64,000 nt of DNA, taken from assembly GCF_024273195.1 (NCBI RefSeq), contig NZ_JAMZCU010000002.1, forward strand, positions 372,001-436,000, written 5' to 3'. The translations under genes were made by a program, and so were the position numbers. Of the stretch, positions 7,425 through 15,809 are shown piece after piece. Under the pieces are notes generated by a model. The model saw only the letters and a list, made by a program, of their open reading frames with translations. It did no database searches and was not told the origin of the DNA. This DNA is from Devosia ureilytica. GTDB lineage: Bacteria > Pseudomonadota > Alphaproteobacteria > Rhizobiales > Devosiaceae. Positions within the stretch are counted from its first letter, which is position 1. Each line of letters opens with the position of its first letter.

Positions 7425-9164
7425 ATGGCGGAGATTTCCCGAGACCTCATCAACACCATCATCGCCGAAGCAGGCGGGGAAGGCGACGAAGGCATTATCG
7501 CGGCGACCTGGGCAATAGCGCAGCGGGCGGCTGCGCGCGGTCAGACGATGGACCAGGTCATTCGATCCGGGTTTGACGGCTTCACCAATCCCGGTTCCGG
7601 CGCGGTGAAGTCACAGCAAGACCCCGCATTGCGCCGCAAGGTTGAGAACATCATTCAGGGCGTGCGGGGCGGGACAATCCCGAACCCAGTGCCCCGTGCA
7701 GACCATTTCCTCTCCGGTGACGTCATGCCCTCTTGGGCAAGGCAAATGGATCATGTTGCGACGATCAACGGGCACCGGTTCTATGCTTCGGGTCAGGTGC
7801 CCGAGAATGCCATTGGTGTCCCCCTGCCGCCGGGCCAGATCCCGAACACCGTGGCGACGGCCCTTGATGTCGTTCCGCCGCGTCGCGTCGATCCTGTCAC
7901 CCCTACTCCCTTGCCGCCCATGTTGGCAGCGCAGCGACACTTGGCGCCCGTCACGCAGGACACGGCCTCGCTCTATGCCGGGATTTATCCGCCAGCACCG
8001 CCAAGGGCACCGGTCACGGACAAAGACCTGATTTTTGACCGTGGCATAGCCGATACCATTGAGCGCTCCTTGGCCGGGCAGGACCAGAACCTTGCTGCCA
8101 TCCTAGAGCGGCGCATTGCCGAGGCAGGGCAGAAGCCTGCTATGTCCACGGCGTCTATTACATATGCTGGTCAGGAGCGCGGCCCAGCAACGGCCCCAAG
8201 ATTGAGGGCGACGGCTCAGCCTCAGCGACTTCCCGAGTTGCCGCCATCGCAGATTGCCTCACCGCGAATGGTTTCGACCTCGATGCAACGGGCGGTAAAT
8301 GCTGTGGACCCTCGTTTGCAACAGGCCTTGGAGCAGCGCGCTCAGCAGGCGTCCATGGTCGATACCTCTATGCAGCACGTGGCGAGTGCAGCAGATCCCG
8401 CACTGCAGCGAGCGCTAGAGGCCCGCAATGCGCCCGGTGTCGGGTTGCCTCCTAGCACTCGGTCGGTCGCGTCCGTCCCTATGCCTGTATCCACGCCACG
8501 CCCAACCGGTCCGGCACTCTCCCGAGATAGTGTTGCGCAGTCTCGATTGGGCAATGAGACGGTGCAACGTCTCGGCTCTACCGCGTTTGCCAAGCCATCG
8601 TTGCCGATGCCTAGGTTGCCCGCGATCCCCAATGTCATTCCCGGTCCGGCCCGCGTCCCCCAAGTTGCCGATCGGCTGCCCGCCGGCACCTGGGAAATCC
8701 CACAAACAACGTTGGCTGCAACTGGGGTGGTCCCGCCTGCCGTGCCTGACGTTGGTGTGGCCTCTGCAATGTCGGTGGTTCCGGGCTTCCCGCCCCTGCC
8801 GCGCAATCGCCCCCTGCGTTCCGGCGTCAATGTTCAGATGCCAACCCCAATGGGTCAACGCCCAACTTTTCCCATGCCAAAGAGCGGCGGCCTAGGTTCG
8901 CTTTTCGCAATGCCCACGCCGGTTTCGCAGCGACCAAACCCCAATGCACTGCGGATCCAAGTCGACGGGGCTGGGAGCTACAGCGCCGGCTCATCGGGCG
9001 GGTCGTCGGGGGCACCGATCAGTTTTGCCGGCACGCATACGGGCCGCAGCTACAGTCCTGGGCAACGGTATTCGATGGGTGGTGATGTCTACGTGGCCAA
9101 CGCCAACGGCAGCTTTACCAATGAAAGAACGGGGCGGACATTGGTTGGGTCATCGCGCGGATAG
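7425..9164 (+). CDS. SleB-type cell wall hydrolase (phage lysin) with long Pro/Ala-rich region
   Basis: The first ~125 residues match the SleB/Hydrolase_2 fold: IIAEAGGEGDEGIIAATWAI with the likely catalytic Glu15, a GFTNP block, then ADHFLSGDVMPSWA and VATINGHRFY. This family cleaves peptidoglycan. The remaining ~450 residues are Pro-, Ala- and Gln-rich with a short duplication (TSMQRAVNAVDPRLQQALEQ near residue 283 and TSMQHVASAADPALQRALEA near 312), and end in a Gly/Ser-rich tail. No signal peptide is visible, so it would need a holin, another export route or virion association. The length far exceeds a simple endolysin, suggesting a virion-associated lysin. It starts right after the stop of copy 4. 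Confidence 0.7.
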   Translation: MAEISRDLINTIIAEAGGEGDEGIIAATWAIAQRAAARGQTMDQVIRSGFDGFTNPGSGAVKSQQDPALRRKVENIIQGVRGGTIPNPVPRADHFLSGDVMPSWARQMDHVATINGHRFYASGQVPENAIGVPLPPGQIPNTVATALDVVPPRRVDPVTPTPLPPMLAAQRHLAPVTQDTASLYAGIYPPAPPRAPVTDKDLIFDRGIADTIERSLAGQDQNLAAILERRIAEAGQKPAMSTASITYAGQERGPATAPRLRATAQPQRLPELPPSQIASPRMVSTSMQRAVNAVDPRLQQALEQRAQQASMVDTSMQHVASAADPALQRALEARNAPGVGLPPSTRSVASVPMPVSTPRPTGPALSRDSVAQSRLGNETVQRLGSTAFAKPSLPMPRLPAIPNVIPGPARVPQVADRLPAGTWEIPQTTLAATGVVPPAVPDVGVASAMSVVPGFPPLPRNRPLRSGVNVQMPTPMGQRPTFPMPKSGGLGSLFAMPTPVSQRPNPNALRIQVDGAGSYSAGSSGGSSGAPISFAGTHTGRSYSPGQRYSMGGDVYVANANGSFTNERTGRTLVGSSRG

Positions 9165-9256
9165 CCCTGTTCGCAACGCAATTCGTTTAACTGGCCCTTC
9201 ACGCTGATACCCTATAAGAAGGCGCGCAGCGGCTGCGGCTGATGGAGTAGAGAGTT

Positions 9257-10006
9257 TTGTGGCGCTCAAACACGATACAATTTGCATGGTTCGTACAATC
9301 GGCAGACAAGCTGGCTGCTGATAAAATCTACGAGAAGCTGGTTGGTGCCGAGCCGATAAGCGTCCAGCGCAACAAGCTGCCGAGCCCCGCGAACCCTTTT
9401 TTCGGTGTCGCCTCCGGTGACGTTGACGAGGTTGCTGTTCAAGTTCAGTTGCAGCCTGGGCGGGTAGATTTGCTTATCCAGCCCAATGAAGAACTACAGC
9501 AGGCGTCGGTAGATGAGATCGCCACGTTTGAAACGCGGCCATACATATCCCGCTTCCTAGACAGGATTGCCGCAGGGGATTTAATTGAGCAGCCGGTCAA
9601 TCGGTTAGCGCTGGTAGTGAACCTGGCCAAACCGGCCGCAAGCCTGTCCGCCGGGATTGATGTAGCGATGGATGTTTCCGGATTTCACCCGCCGGTTCGG
9701 CCTGACTCCGAGTTCATGGTTCAGTTGAATAGCCGGATTCAGCTTGACGGAACGCTGATCAATAGGCTCGTTCGTTTTGGTGTACAGTCTGTCCAGAATC
9801 TAGTTTTCAACGTCGAAGTTGGCCAAGGCGCGCCAGTCGCGGCGCCAACAACCGCCGTAAGATATGCAACCACGACGATGTTGGATTTTAACACTGTGCC
9901 CGTTGGTTCGTGGATTGACGAAGCCCAACAACGCACTATCTTTAAGCTCTTAGGCTCGGAAGTGCTTCGAGTTGCCGAAGACGGCAGGCTTGAGGCTCTA
10001 CGATAA
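9257..10006 (+). CDS. Unknown protein, first gene of a three-gene operon
   Basis: This 249-residue protein starts at TTG 9257 with GGAG 9 bases upstream; no alternative start fits. I do not recognise a family. It is soluble by sequence, with alternating hydrophobic residues suggesting beta-strands (VAVQVQLQPGRVDLLIQ, RLALVVNLAK, NLVFNVEVGQG). There is no signal peptide, membrane helix or catalytic signature. It is followed 11 bases later by a second unknown gene and then a third, all on the plus strand, and sits just past the lysin, where prophages often carry cargo genes. A defence or moron role is possible but unproven. Confidence 0.6.
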   Translation: MWRSNTIQFAWFVQSADKLAADKIYEKLVGAEPISVQRNKLPSPANPFFGVASGDVDEVAVQVQLQPGRVDLLIQPNEELQQASVDEIATFETRPYISRFLDRIAAGDLIEQPVNRLALVVNLAKPAASLSAGIDVAMDVSGFHPPVRPDSEFMVQLNSRIQLDGTLINRLVRFGVQSVQNLVFNVEVGQGAPVAAPTTAVRYATTTMLDFNTVPVGSWIDEAQQRTIFKLLGSEVLRVAEDGRLEALR

Positions 10007-10017
10007 AGGATTATCGC

Positions 10018-10581
10018 GTGCGCAGCGTAAGGCGGGCTACCAGGTTTCCGCAGTCGAGCTACACCTATTCTCTGGACGACTGCAGTGTGACATTTCACTC
10101 GCACCCAGATTTGTTGGATGCAGATGCGTCTGTTGCGACGTCAAGCGGCGAGCAGAACGTATTTGTTTCAAACTATTACTGCGCCTCGAATTCTTCTACG
10201 TTGTCGCCGAATTCGGCTAGGGGGCAGCAGTTCGCGGCGCTCACCAGCGCTGTGAAGAAGCTGTCAGAGCTCCCCTCTTATCATTCTCTGTATGTTGATC
10301 CCGAGGTGTGCGTGCGAGCGACCGACCTTCTCGGCCTTCTAAGCGCCCAAACCGACGTCGATCCTCCTCGGCTCTTCCCGCAGGATGAAGAGACGCTTGC
10401 TCTCACCTGGACGCAGGGAAGGTTTATTCGCATGCTGTCAATCGATGAGGACGACCTTTCATTGGTTGACCTTGATAAGAAGTCACAGCACCGTTGCCTC
10501 CACGAACTGCCGGCCGATCACAGCGCGGCGAACTTGCTTCCAGCGCTCGGTGTCCTACCGAAAGTTTCTACCGCAGGGTGA
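10018..10581 (+). CDS. Unknown protein, second gene of a three-gene operon
   Basis: This 187-residue protein starts at GTG 10018, 11 bases after the previous stop. The N-terminal half is polar and Ser/Tyr-rich (SSYTYSLDDCSVTFHSHPDL). The C-terminal half has a strand-like segment (ETLALTWTQGRFIRMLSIDE, then DDLSLVDLD). I do not recognise a family. There is no membrane helix or nuclease motif. It lies 1 base before the third gene, so the two are almost certainly co-translated. Confidence 0.6.
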   Translation: MRSVRRATRFPQSSYTYSLDDCSVTFHSHPDLLDADASVATSSGEQNVFVSNYYCASNSSTLSPNSARGQQFAALTSAVKKLSELPSYHSLYVDPEVCVRATDLLGLLSAQTDVDPPRLFPQDEETLALTWTQGRFIRMLSIDEDDLSLVDLDKKSQHRCLHELPADHSAANLLPALGVLPKVSTAG

Positions 10582-10582
10582 T

Positions 10583-11149
10583 ATGTTACCGAACGACCTC
10601 GTGTGCCGCTCGGTACTTTATCCACGTGGCTTCGCACAACTCAATGTATTTGAGTTGGCGACCTTCATGCGTGCTGATCGGCGAAAAGGAACAGACATTT
10701 TTGTTCTGTCCGTAGGGTCGCGACACGTATTAAGGGACGAAGCTGGTGCTCATGCCTACGGTGTTGCATCTGCGCAAGTTGCCAACCAAGGCGTCCTACG
10801 CCGGTCCGGACTCGATGAGTTGCCTGCAGATCAAGTCGTGCACTATTTAGGATTTTACGACATATCCTACGGCGATGTGACATCGGTTCAGAGCGACAGC
10901 TTTGGCTTGGAGATTACATACCGACCAGAGCACGGTAGTACGGCGCACTTCGAAATAGAGTTGCGAGAACGGGCAGGCATCACGAAGAACCAACGCAAAC
11001 AGGATAAGAGCATTGTCGAGCTAGTACTCGCCAGCCGTCTCGTCGGGCCTAAGCGATACCTTATCGAGGGCGAGGACGTCGATCTCTGCAATCGCCTAAA
11101 CGGTTTGCCACTACCAGAGCAATTTGCCGCCCCGGATGAGGCGGTATAG
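10583..11149 (+). CDS. Unknown protein, third gene of a three-gene operon
   Basis: This 188-residue protein starts at ATG 10583, 1 base past the preceding stop, with AGGG just upstream. The longer frame from 10385 overlaps gene two and has shadow-like composition, so it is rejected as the start. The middle reads FAQLNVFELATFMRADRRKG then TDIFVLSVGSRHVLRDE, and the end holds KQDKSIVELVLASRLVGPKR. I do not recognise a family. It is charged, soluble and probably alpha/beta. Its place at the end of a compact operon suggests that the three products act together. Confidence 0.6.
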   Translation: MLPNDLVCRSVLYPRGFAQLNVFELATFMRADRRKGTDIFVLSVGSRHVLRDEAGAHAYGVASAQVANQGVLRRSGLDELPADQVVHYLGFYDISYGDVTSVQSDSFGLEITYRPEHGSTAHFEIELRERAGITKNQRKQDKSIVELVLASRLVGPKRYLIEGEDVDLCNRLNGLPLPEQFAAPDEAV

Positions 11150-11399
11150 TCACGGCAGTCGGCGTGCTCGCTGAGATCAGCAAGACCATGAGGCGTGGCG
11201 GTTAGACGGCAACGAATTCGTGTGAAATCCTACGCCCCTCTCGATGGTGGACCACCGCTCCACCACTTGGCTCGGTTAAAGCACTGAAATATCAAGGCTT
11301 TCTATCGCGCTCTTAAGCCATCCCCATTTCCATTCCCACTTACGGCGGGTTGATGGAGCCTGAAATATGGCCCTTTGCCGTTCAGGAGACCCGGTCCGA

Positions 11400-11651
11400 T
11401 CAGACCTTGGACCTGCGCCATCCTGCTGCGCGAGCTTCTTCTTCGGAGCAAAACCACCGTTCGCCATGTGATGGGCTGATGCGGGTGTCGTTGTAATACT
11501 TCTGCCCAGGCACGTGGTAGATGCGCTCACCTTGGGTGCTGACATTGCCCTTGATGTTGCAGGCGCGATTTTCTTGGCCAAGTGCATGAAAGCTGCCGAA
11601 AGCAACCGCGACAAATACTACTGCTGAAAAAGCCTTCCAGGTCATGTTCAC
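11400..11651 (-). CDS. Small secreted protein with a 'sunset' (ExoI-tail type) domain
   Basis: This 83-residue protein has a signal peptide (KAFSAVVFVAVAFGSFHALG, cleavage probably after ALG). A complete sunset-type domain follows: CNIKGNVSTQGERIYHVPGQ, then YYNDTRISPSHGERWFCSEE and a final EARAAGWRRSKV. This domain is usually attached to the C-terminus of secreted SNase-like proteins; here it stands alone. The first Cys and the FCSEEEA Cys could form a disulphide. The next gene upstream on the same strand also codes for an exported protein with a nuclease-associated domain. The role is unknown but periplasmic or secreted. Confidence 0.75.
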   Translation of the reverse strand: MNMTWKAFSAVVFVAVAFGSFHALGQENRACNIKGNVSTQGERIYHVPGQKYYNDTRISPSHGERWFCSEEEARAAGWRRSKV

Positions 11652-11663
11652 CCTCTTTTGGTG

Positions 11664-12131
11664 TTAGGCGCCAATCGCCAAGTCGCTGGCCTCACAGCCC
11701 CAACCGTCATTGTCAGCATCGAGGTTGTGCGGGTCATATGATCCCACCCAAACCGGACCTTGGACATAGACGGGGCCATTGCCGGACCCTCCCCGGCAGT
11801 CTTGGTCCGGTGCGGACCCGTAATAAGCCGGGCCAGAACATCCATTCGAACAAGCCGCAGCGACGGCAACGCCAGTTGCGACCGCGGCAATGCCCACAAC
11901 CGCAGCCGTCTCCATCGCCACGCGATTCTGACACTCCTCAAGCGTGAGTCCGCGCCGGGTTAGCTCGATGGCGGTGTCGGCCTTAAATTGTGGGTCTTGG
12001 CTTTCAAGGTGAGCACGGCAAAGCGCAGTGTCTTTTGGCTTGGTTGGGTCTGCGTAGAAGTCTTTAGGCGGCGTTGCACAAGCGGCCAGCAGCGACAACG
12101 CGCCGAGCGCGACCATAAACTTCTTCAACAT
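11664..12131 (-). CDS. Lipoprotein with C-terminal excalibur-like calcium-binding motif
   Basis: This 155-residue protein has a lipoprotein signal (MLKKFMVALGALSLLAAC) with a clear lipobox ending in the Cys to be lipidated, followed by ATPPKDF. After a helical middle and a Gly/Ala-rich hydrophobic segment it ends with the excalibur-type motif DPHNLDADNDGWGCE, whose spaced aspartates suggest Ca2+ binding. Two Cys before it (CSNGCSG) and DCRGG may form disulphides. It lies 12 bases upstream of the sunset-domain gene on the same strand, so the two are probably cotranscribed. Function is unknown. Confidence 0.75.
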   Translation of the reverse strand: MLKKFMVALGALSLLAACATPPKDFYADPTKPKDTALCRAHLESQDPQFKADTAIELTRRGLTLEECQNRVAMETAAVVGIAAVATGVAVAAACSNGCSGPAYYGSAPDQDCRGGSGNGPVYVQGPVWVGSYDPHNLDADNDGWGCEASDLAIGA

Positions 12132-12234
12132 GAACTACCCCCAAAGCAATGCGGGCAGATAAGCACCTCAAGGGATTGGCGGACAAGATTATTATTCACC
12201 AATCGTTAAGCATTGGGATTTCTCCCAGGCACTT

Positions 12235-12504
12235 TTATTCCATCTCTGGCACATCGCCATGCTGGTAAATCACCACGGGCTCCCCAAATTCGCCGTTCAC
12301 CAGGTCGGCAGTCCGCGACCAGGCAATTACGCCCGCATAGGTGCCCAGTGCCGCCATTCGCTTTGCGTCCATTTTGGCCTTGTCCTCTGATGGCATTTCG
12401 CGCGGCTCGAAAGCGTTCTGGAGGTCGCCTTGCTCATCTCGAACGAAAGCCAGCAGCACGATTAGGTTTGTCGGTTTGATATCCGGCTTCGCCACTTTGA
12501 GCAT
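12235..12504 (-). CDS. Conserved hypothetical protein
   Basis: This 89-residue protein starts at ATG 12504 behind a strong GGGAGG; the frame extends further up but has no equally good site. It has a strand NLIVLLAFVRDEQGDLQNAF, an FEPREMPSEDKAK segment, then AGVIAWSRTADLVNGEFGEP and a GDVPEME end. I recall this pattern in small conserved rhizobial proteins of mobile regions, but no function is known. It stands alone on the minus strand. Confidence 0.6.
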   Translation of the reverse strand: MLKVAKPDIKPTNLIVLLAFVRDEQGDLQNAFEPREMPSEDKAKMDAKRMAALGTYAGVIAWSRTADLVNGEFGEPVVIYQHGDVPEME

Positions 12505-12629
12505 CGCTGCCCTCCCATCACATTGAACCATAGCCCTCTCGAACTACCTGAGGCCGACTCCTGGTAGCACTCGCACATCCGCCTGCTCCTCAGATATACC
12601 TGCCGGGTGAGACCAAAAGCGGTAACGGT

Positions 12630-14327
12630 TCAACGCCCTTGTGATGTCAGCTGTTTATCAGGCGTCAAGAAAAACTGCTCTTCAAAGTCGCCAGCAGGTA
12701 TGGGCTTACTGTAGTGGTAGCCTTGGGCTTGCGGGCATCGCCACTTCCTGAGGAGCTCTTCCTGCTCTTTGGTCTCCACACCTTCGGCAATGACAGCTAA
12801 ACCAAAGCGTCTCGCCAACATGATGACGGCCATGACAATGGCAGCGTCTTCGCCCTCCGCCCGCAAATTGCTGACAAAACCCCGATCAATCTTTAGGCGG
12901 GTAATCGGATACTGCTTGAGAAATGCCAAAGATGCATAGCCCGTGCCATAGTCGTCAAACGCGAGGCCTACACCCATGTCATTCAGCGCATGCAATTGAC
13001 CTTTGGATGCCCCGCCATCATTGAGCATAATGTTCTCGGTTATTTCCAGCTCAAGCTGATGCGCCGGAAAACCGGTGAGGTCCAAAACCGATTGGACAAT
13101 TGCAGGAAGTGGATCCGCCTTGAATTGCGAGCTGAACAGGTTCACGCCCATCATGAAGTTCGGTGAAAAAGCAGTCCACTTTGCTCCCTGTCGGCACGCT
13201 TCTTCCAGCACCCATCTACCCATGGGGGCGGCCAAACTGCTTTTTTCGAGCGTTTCGAGGAAGGCACCAGGCTGCAACACGCCTCTATCAGGATGATTCC
13301 ACCTCAGCAAAGCTTCTGCGCCGACGACTTTGCGGTCCTTCAAGGCCACCTGAGGCTGAAAGTACAACTCAAACTGCCGCTGCTCCCACGCAACGCGAAG
13401 CTCGGCTTCTTGACTGCGACGAGCGCTTGCTGCGGCCTTCAGTGTCGGTACAAACCAGCATATCTGGTCGCCTCCCTCAGCCTTGGCCTTATAGAGGGCG
13501 AGGTCTGAGCTTCCCATCAAGGTCGCTGCATCACCGCCGTGTTGCGGTGCAAAGGCTATTCCAAGACTTGCCCCGACCCACATAACTTGCCCTTCGACGT
13601 TGAATGGACGCCTGAGTTCGTCTCGTATCATTTTGGCGATAAAATCAGCCCGCAGCGGATCGGCTGAGCTTTGAATCAGCACCGCGAACTCGTCTCCGCC
13701 AAGTCTTGCAACGGTGGCGATTTCAGCTGGTGCGCAGCGCTTAATGCGCAGGGCGGTTTCGACCAGAACGGCGTCCCCGGCTGCGTGTCCCAACTGGTCG
13801 TTGACTTCCTTGAACCTATCGAGATCCACGAGCATCACCGTGGAGGGTAGCTGTTCAGATAACGCCTGCTTTAACTTTTCGAGAAAAGACGTTCGGTTAG
13901 GCAGTAGCGTTAATTGGTCATAATGGGCCAAGTGGTGGAGACGGTCGTCGTTGGCTCTGCGTTTGGAGACGTCCCTGATCATAGCACCAAATCGCAACGC
14001 GCCATTTTCGGACCACATTGCGAGAGACATTTCGATGGGAAATTGCCGTCCGTCCACGTGCTGGGCCGTCACTTCCACAACGCTGCCCACGACACGCGGT
14101 TTACCTCCCGCCATCAGGCGCCTCATGCCGTCCGAATGAGCACCTCGCATCTGCTCGGGAACAATTACGTCCAGTGACGTCCCCACGGCCTGCTCGACAG
14201 AGAGGCCAAACATGAGCTCGGCCGCCGCGTTCCAGTGCCGGATCAGTCCGTCCGCGTCGGCGACAATCATAGCGTCGGGCGAAGCCGCAGAGAAACAATC
14301 AAGAGACGACAAGGCGTGGCCCTCCAT
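12630..14327 (-). CDS. PAS-GGDEF-EAL cyclic di-GMP signalling protein
   Basis: A PAS domain (about residues 5-120, MIVADADGLIRHWNAAAELM) is followed by a GGDEF domain with the intact motif near residue 210 (ARLGGDEFAVL) and an EAL domain with EALLRW near residue 338, DDYGTGYASL and AEGVET. Both the diguanylate cyclase and phosphodiesterase signatures look active. No membrane segment is present, so it is cytosolic. I chose the ATG at 14327, just before the PAS domain; the frame is open to 14489, where GAGGG abuts the ATG too closely to serve. A LOV-domain gene lies upstream on the same strand, suggesting that light could feed into c-di-GMP turnover. Confidence 0.85.
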   Translation of the reverse strand: MEGHALSSLDCFSAASPDAMIVADADGLIRHWNAAAELMFGLSVEQAVGTSLDVIVPEQMRGAHSDGMRRLMAGGKPRVVGSVVEVTAQHVDGRQFPIEMSLAMWSENGALRFGAMIRDVSKRRANDDRLHHLAHYDQLTLLPNRTSFLEKLKQALSEQLPSTVMLVDLDRFKEVNDQLGHAAGDAVLVETALRIKRCAPAEIATVARLGGDEFAVLIQSSADPLRADFIAKMIRDELRRPFNVEGQVMWVGASLGIAFAPQHGGDAATLMGSSDLALYKAKAEGGDQICWFVPTLKAAASARRSQEAELRVAWEQRQFELYFQPQVALKDRKVVGAEALLRWNHPDRGVLQPGAFLETLEKSSLAAPMGRWVLEEACRQGAKWTAFSPNFMMGVNLFSSQFKADPLPAIVQSVLDLTGFPAHQLELEITENIMLNDGGASKGQLHALNDMGVGLAFDDYGTGYASLAFLKQYPITRLKIDRGFVSNLRAEGEDAAIVMAVIMLARRFGLAVIAEGVETKEQEELLRKWRCPQAQGYHYSKPIPAGDFEEQFFLTPDKQLTSQGR

Positions 14328-14559
14328 GAGAAACAACACTGCCCCCGAAAACTTACCATGCCCTTTCTTTAAGCCGCGCTTTGCAATCGCTTTTCGACCT
14401 CTCCGTGAAAGCCATGAAAAACGCCTTCTTTCGCGAGCACCGTCAGCTTTAAGGGAAGCTATTCCATAAGCGGACAAGCCACTTACCATCCCTCAACCGA
14501 CATGGCGCCAGCGGCTTAGCCGGCTAGCCGTGCAAGGGCGGGAGGAATCGAGAACATGC

Positions 14560-15018
14560 TCAGTCGAGTACGAACTTCTCAGCGGCGGCAAGTCCGAGCG
14601 CAATCGAATGAAGACGCTCCTGGAGCGCGCGCATTAGAGTTATGTCGCTTTGGATTCCGATATAATGCGTTACTTGCCCGTCCTGGTTCGTCACTGGCGT
14701 TAGCGAAAGACGGTTCCAGAAAGAGGTGCCGTTCTTCCGGTAGTTTAGCACGTCAGTGAGCAGCGGTACGCCGTTGGCGATGGCGGCACGCATCTGCTCA
14801 ACGGCTTCGGGGCTGGTGTCTGGGCCTTGAAGAAAGCGACAATTTCGCCCGATGACGTCGCTTCGCTCATAGCCCGTCATTTTCTCGAAGGCCCGATTTA
14901 CGTAGACAAGCGGGGCATCTAGCGTCCGAACATCCGAAAGCGTCAAAGCTTGAACCGAGAGATCAAGCTTCGAATCTCGGATTCTACGTTCGGCAGCAGC
15001 GTGATCGATCGGCTTCAT
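14560..15018 (-). CDS. Short LOV-domain blue-light photoreceptor
   Basis: This 152-residue protein is essentially one LOV domain: YVNRAFEKMTGYERSDVIGR, then the hallmark GRNCRFLQ with the photoactive Cys60, the FMN-contact NYRKNGTSFWNRLSLTPV, and HYIGIQSDIT. A C-terminal helix follows (MRALQERLHSIALGLAAAEK). Family knowledge: blue light forms a cysteinyl-flavin adduct and shifts the terminal helix, often changing dimerisation. With no output domain it must act through a partner. The PAS-GGDEF-EAL gene downstream on the same strand is the obvious candidate. Finding it inside a prophage-like region is unusual. Confidence 0.85.
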   Translation of the reverse strand: MKPIDHAAAERRIRDSKLDLSVQALTLSDVRTLDAPLVYVNRAFEKMTGYERSDVIGRNCRFLQGPDTSPEAVEQMRAAIANGVPLLTDVLNYRKNGTSFWNRLSLTPVTNQDGQVTHYIGIQSDITLMRALQERLHSIALGLAAAEKFVLD

Positions 15019-15134
15019 CGTGTGATGGGGATTTGGTGCATAAGCTTTCGTATCACCCCAGTGTTAAGACATCGCACCGCAAACGCTGAGCGATGTCTCA
15101 GTGCGTCTAAACCTAGCCGCGTGATAGGGTGAGG

Positions 15135-15809
15135 CTATAGCGAATTAATCAAGGGCTTCTTCGTGTCTGAGCCCTCGTATCTGCTGGAATTGACCTCACG
15201 GCCTACCCGGTAGAATTCGAGCTCACTATCGATCTGTGCATCAAGCAGGAGCGCCTTCGCGTCCGTTCCCTGGATCTCGGTGTTGAGCCAGGTGCGGTAT
15301 GCCTCGGGCGTCAAGATGATTGGCATCCGGTCGTGTATCTTCGCGATCTCCGGCACCGCTGGCGCAGTGATGATGGCGCAGCTCGTAACGCCCAGATTGT
15401 CGTTGTGCGCCCAGATGCCGGCGAAGCTGAAGGGCGCGCCGCCGGGTCGCTGCAGTAGCCATGGGTCTTTGCCGCCATCCTCGCCCTTGGTCCATTCGAA
15501 GTAGCCATCGGCCGGGATCAGGCAGCGGCGTGACTTGAACCCCTCGCGGAAGGCGCCGGACGTGTCGATGGTCTCAATGCGCGCATTGAACATGGCGGCC
15601 TTCGGCAGTTCCTTGGCGAAGAACGGCACCAGCCACCAGCGGCCCCGGTCCAGCTCCATATTGCCGGCCTTGTCGAGGTGAACGAAGTCCACGTCCTGTG
15701 TCGGTGCAATGTTGAACCGTGGGGGGAGGTTAGTCGCTGGTCGCTCGTGGATGCTATAGAGCGCATGGATCTGCGACCAGGTCAGTTCATTGGTAAATCT
15801 GCCGCACAT
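15135..15809 (-). CDS. SOS response-associated peptidase (SRAP/YedK/HMCES family)
   Basis: This 224-residue protein starts MCGRFTNE, so Cys2 becomes the N-terminal catalytic residue that forms a covalent link to abasic sites in single-stranded DNA. The other active-site residues are visible: N75 (FNARIET), E105 (DGYFEW) and H159 (KIHDRMP). The start at 15809 is fixed by that Cys and by GAGGG upstream; longer frames are excluded. The ATG overlaps the stop of the upstream gene by one base (TGATG), so the two are coupled. In a prophage it may protect replicating DNA during damage. Confidence 0.9.
   Translation of the reverse strand: MCGRFTNELTWSQIHALYSIHERPATNLPPRFNIAPTQDVDFVHLDKAGNMELDRGRWWLVPFFAKELPKAAMFNARIETIDTSGAFREGFKSRRCLIPADGYFEWTKGEDGGKDPWLLQRPGGAPFSFAGIWAHNDNLGVTSCAIITAPAVPEIAKIHDRMPIILTPEAYRTWLNTEIQGTDAKALLLDAQIDSELEFYRVGREVNSSRYEGSDTKKPLINSL

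Noticed and set aside
10385-10582. N-terminal extension of the third gene of the unknown operon
   Set aside because: It lies wholly inside the second gene and has shadow composition; the ATG at 10583 has a good site.
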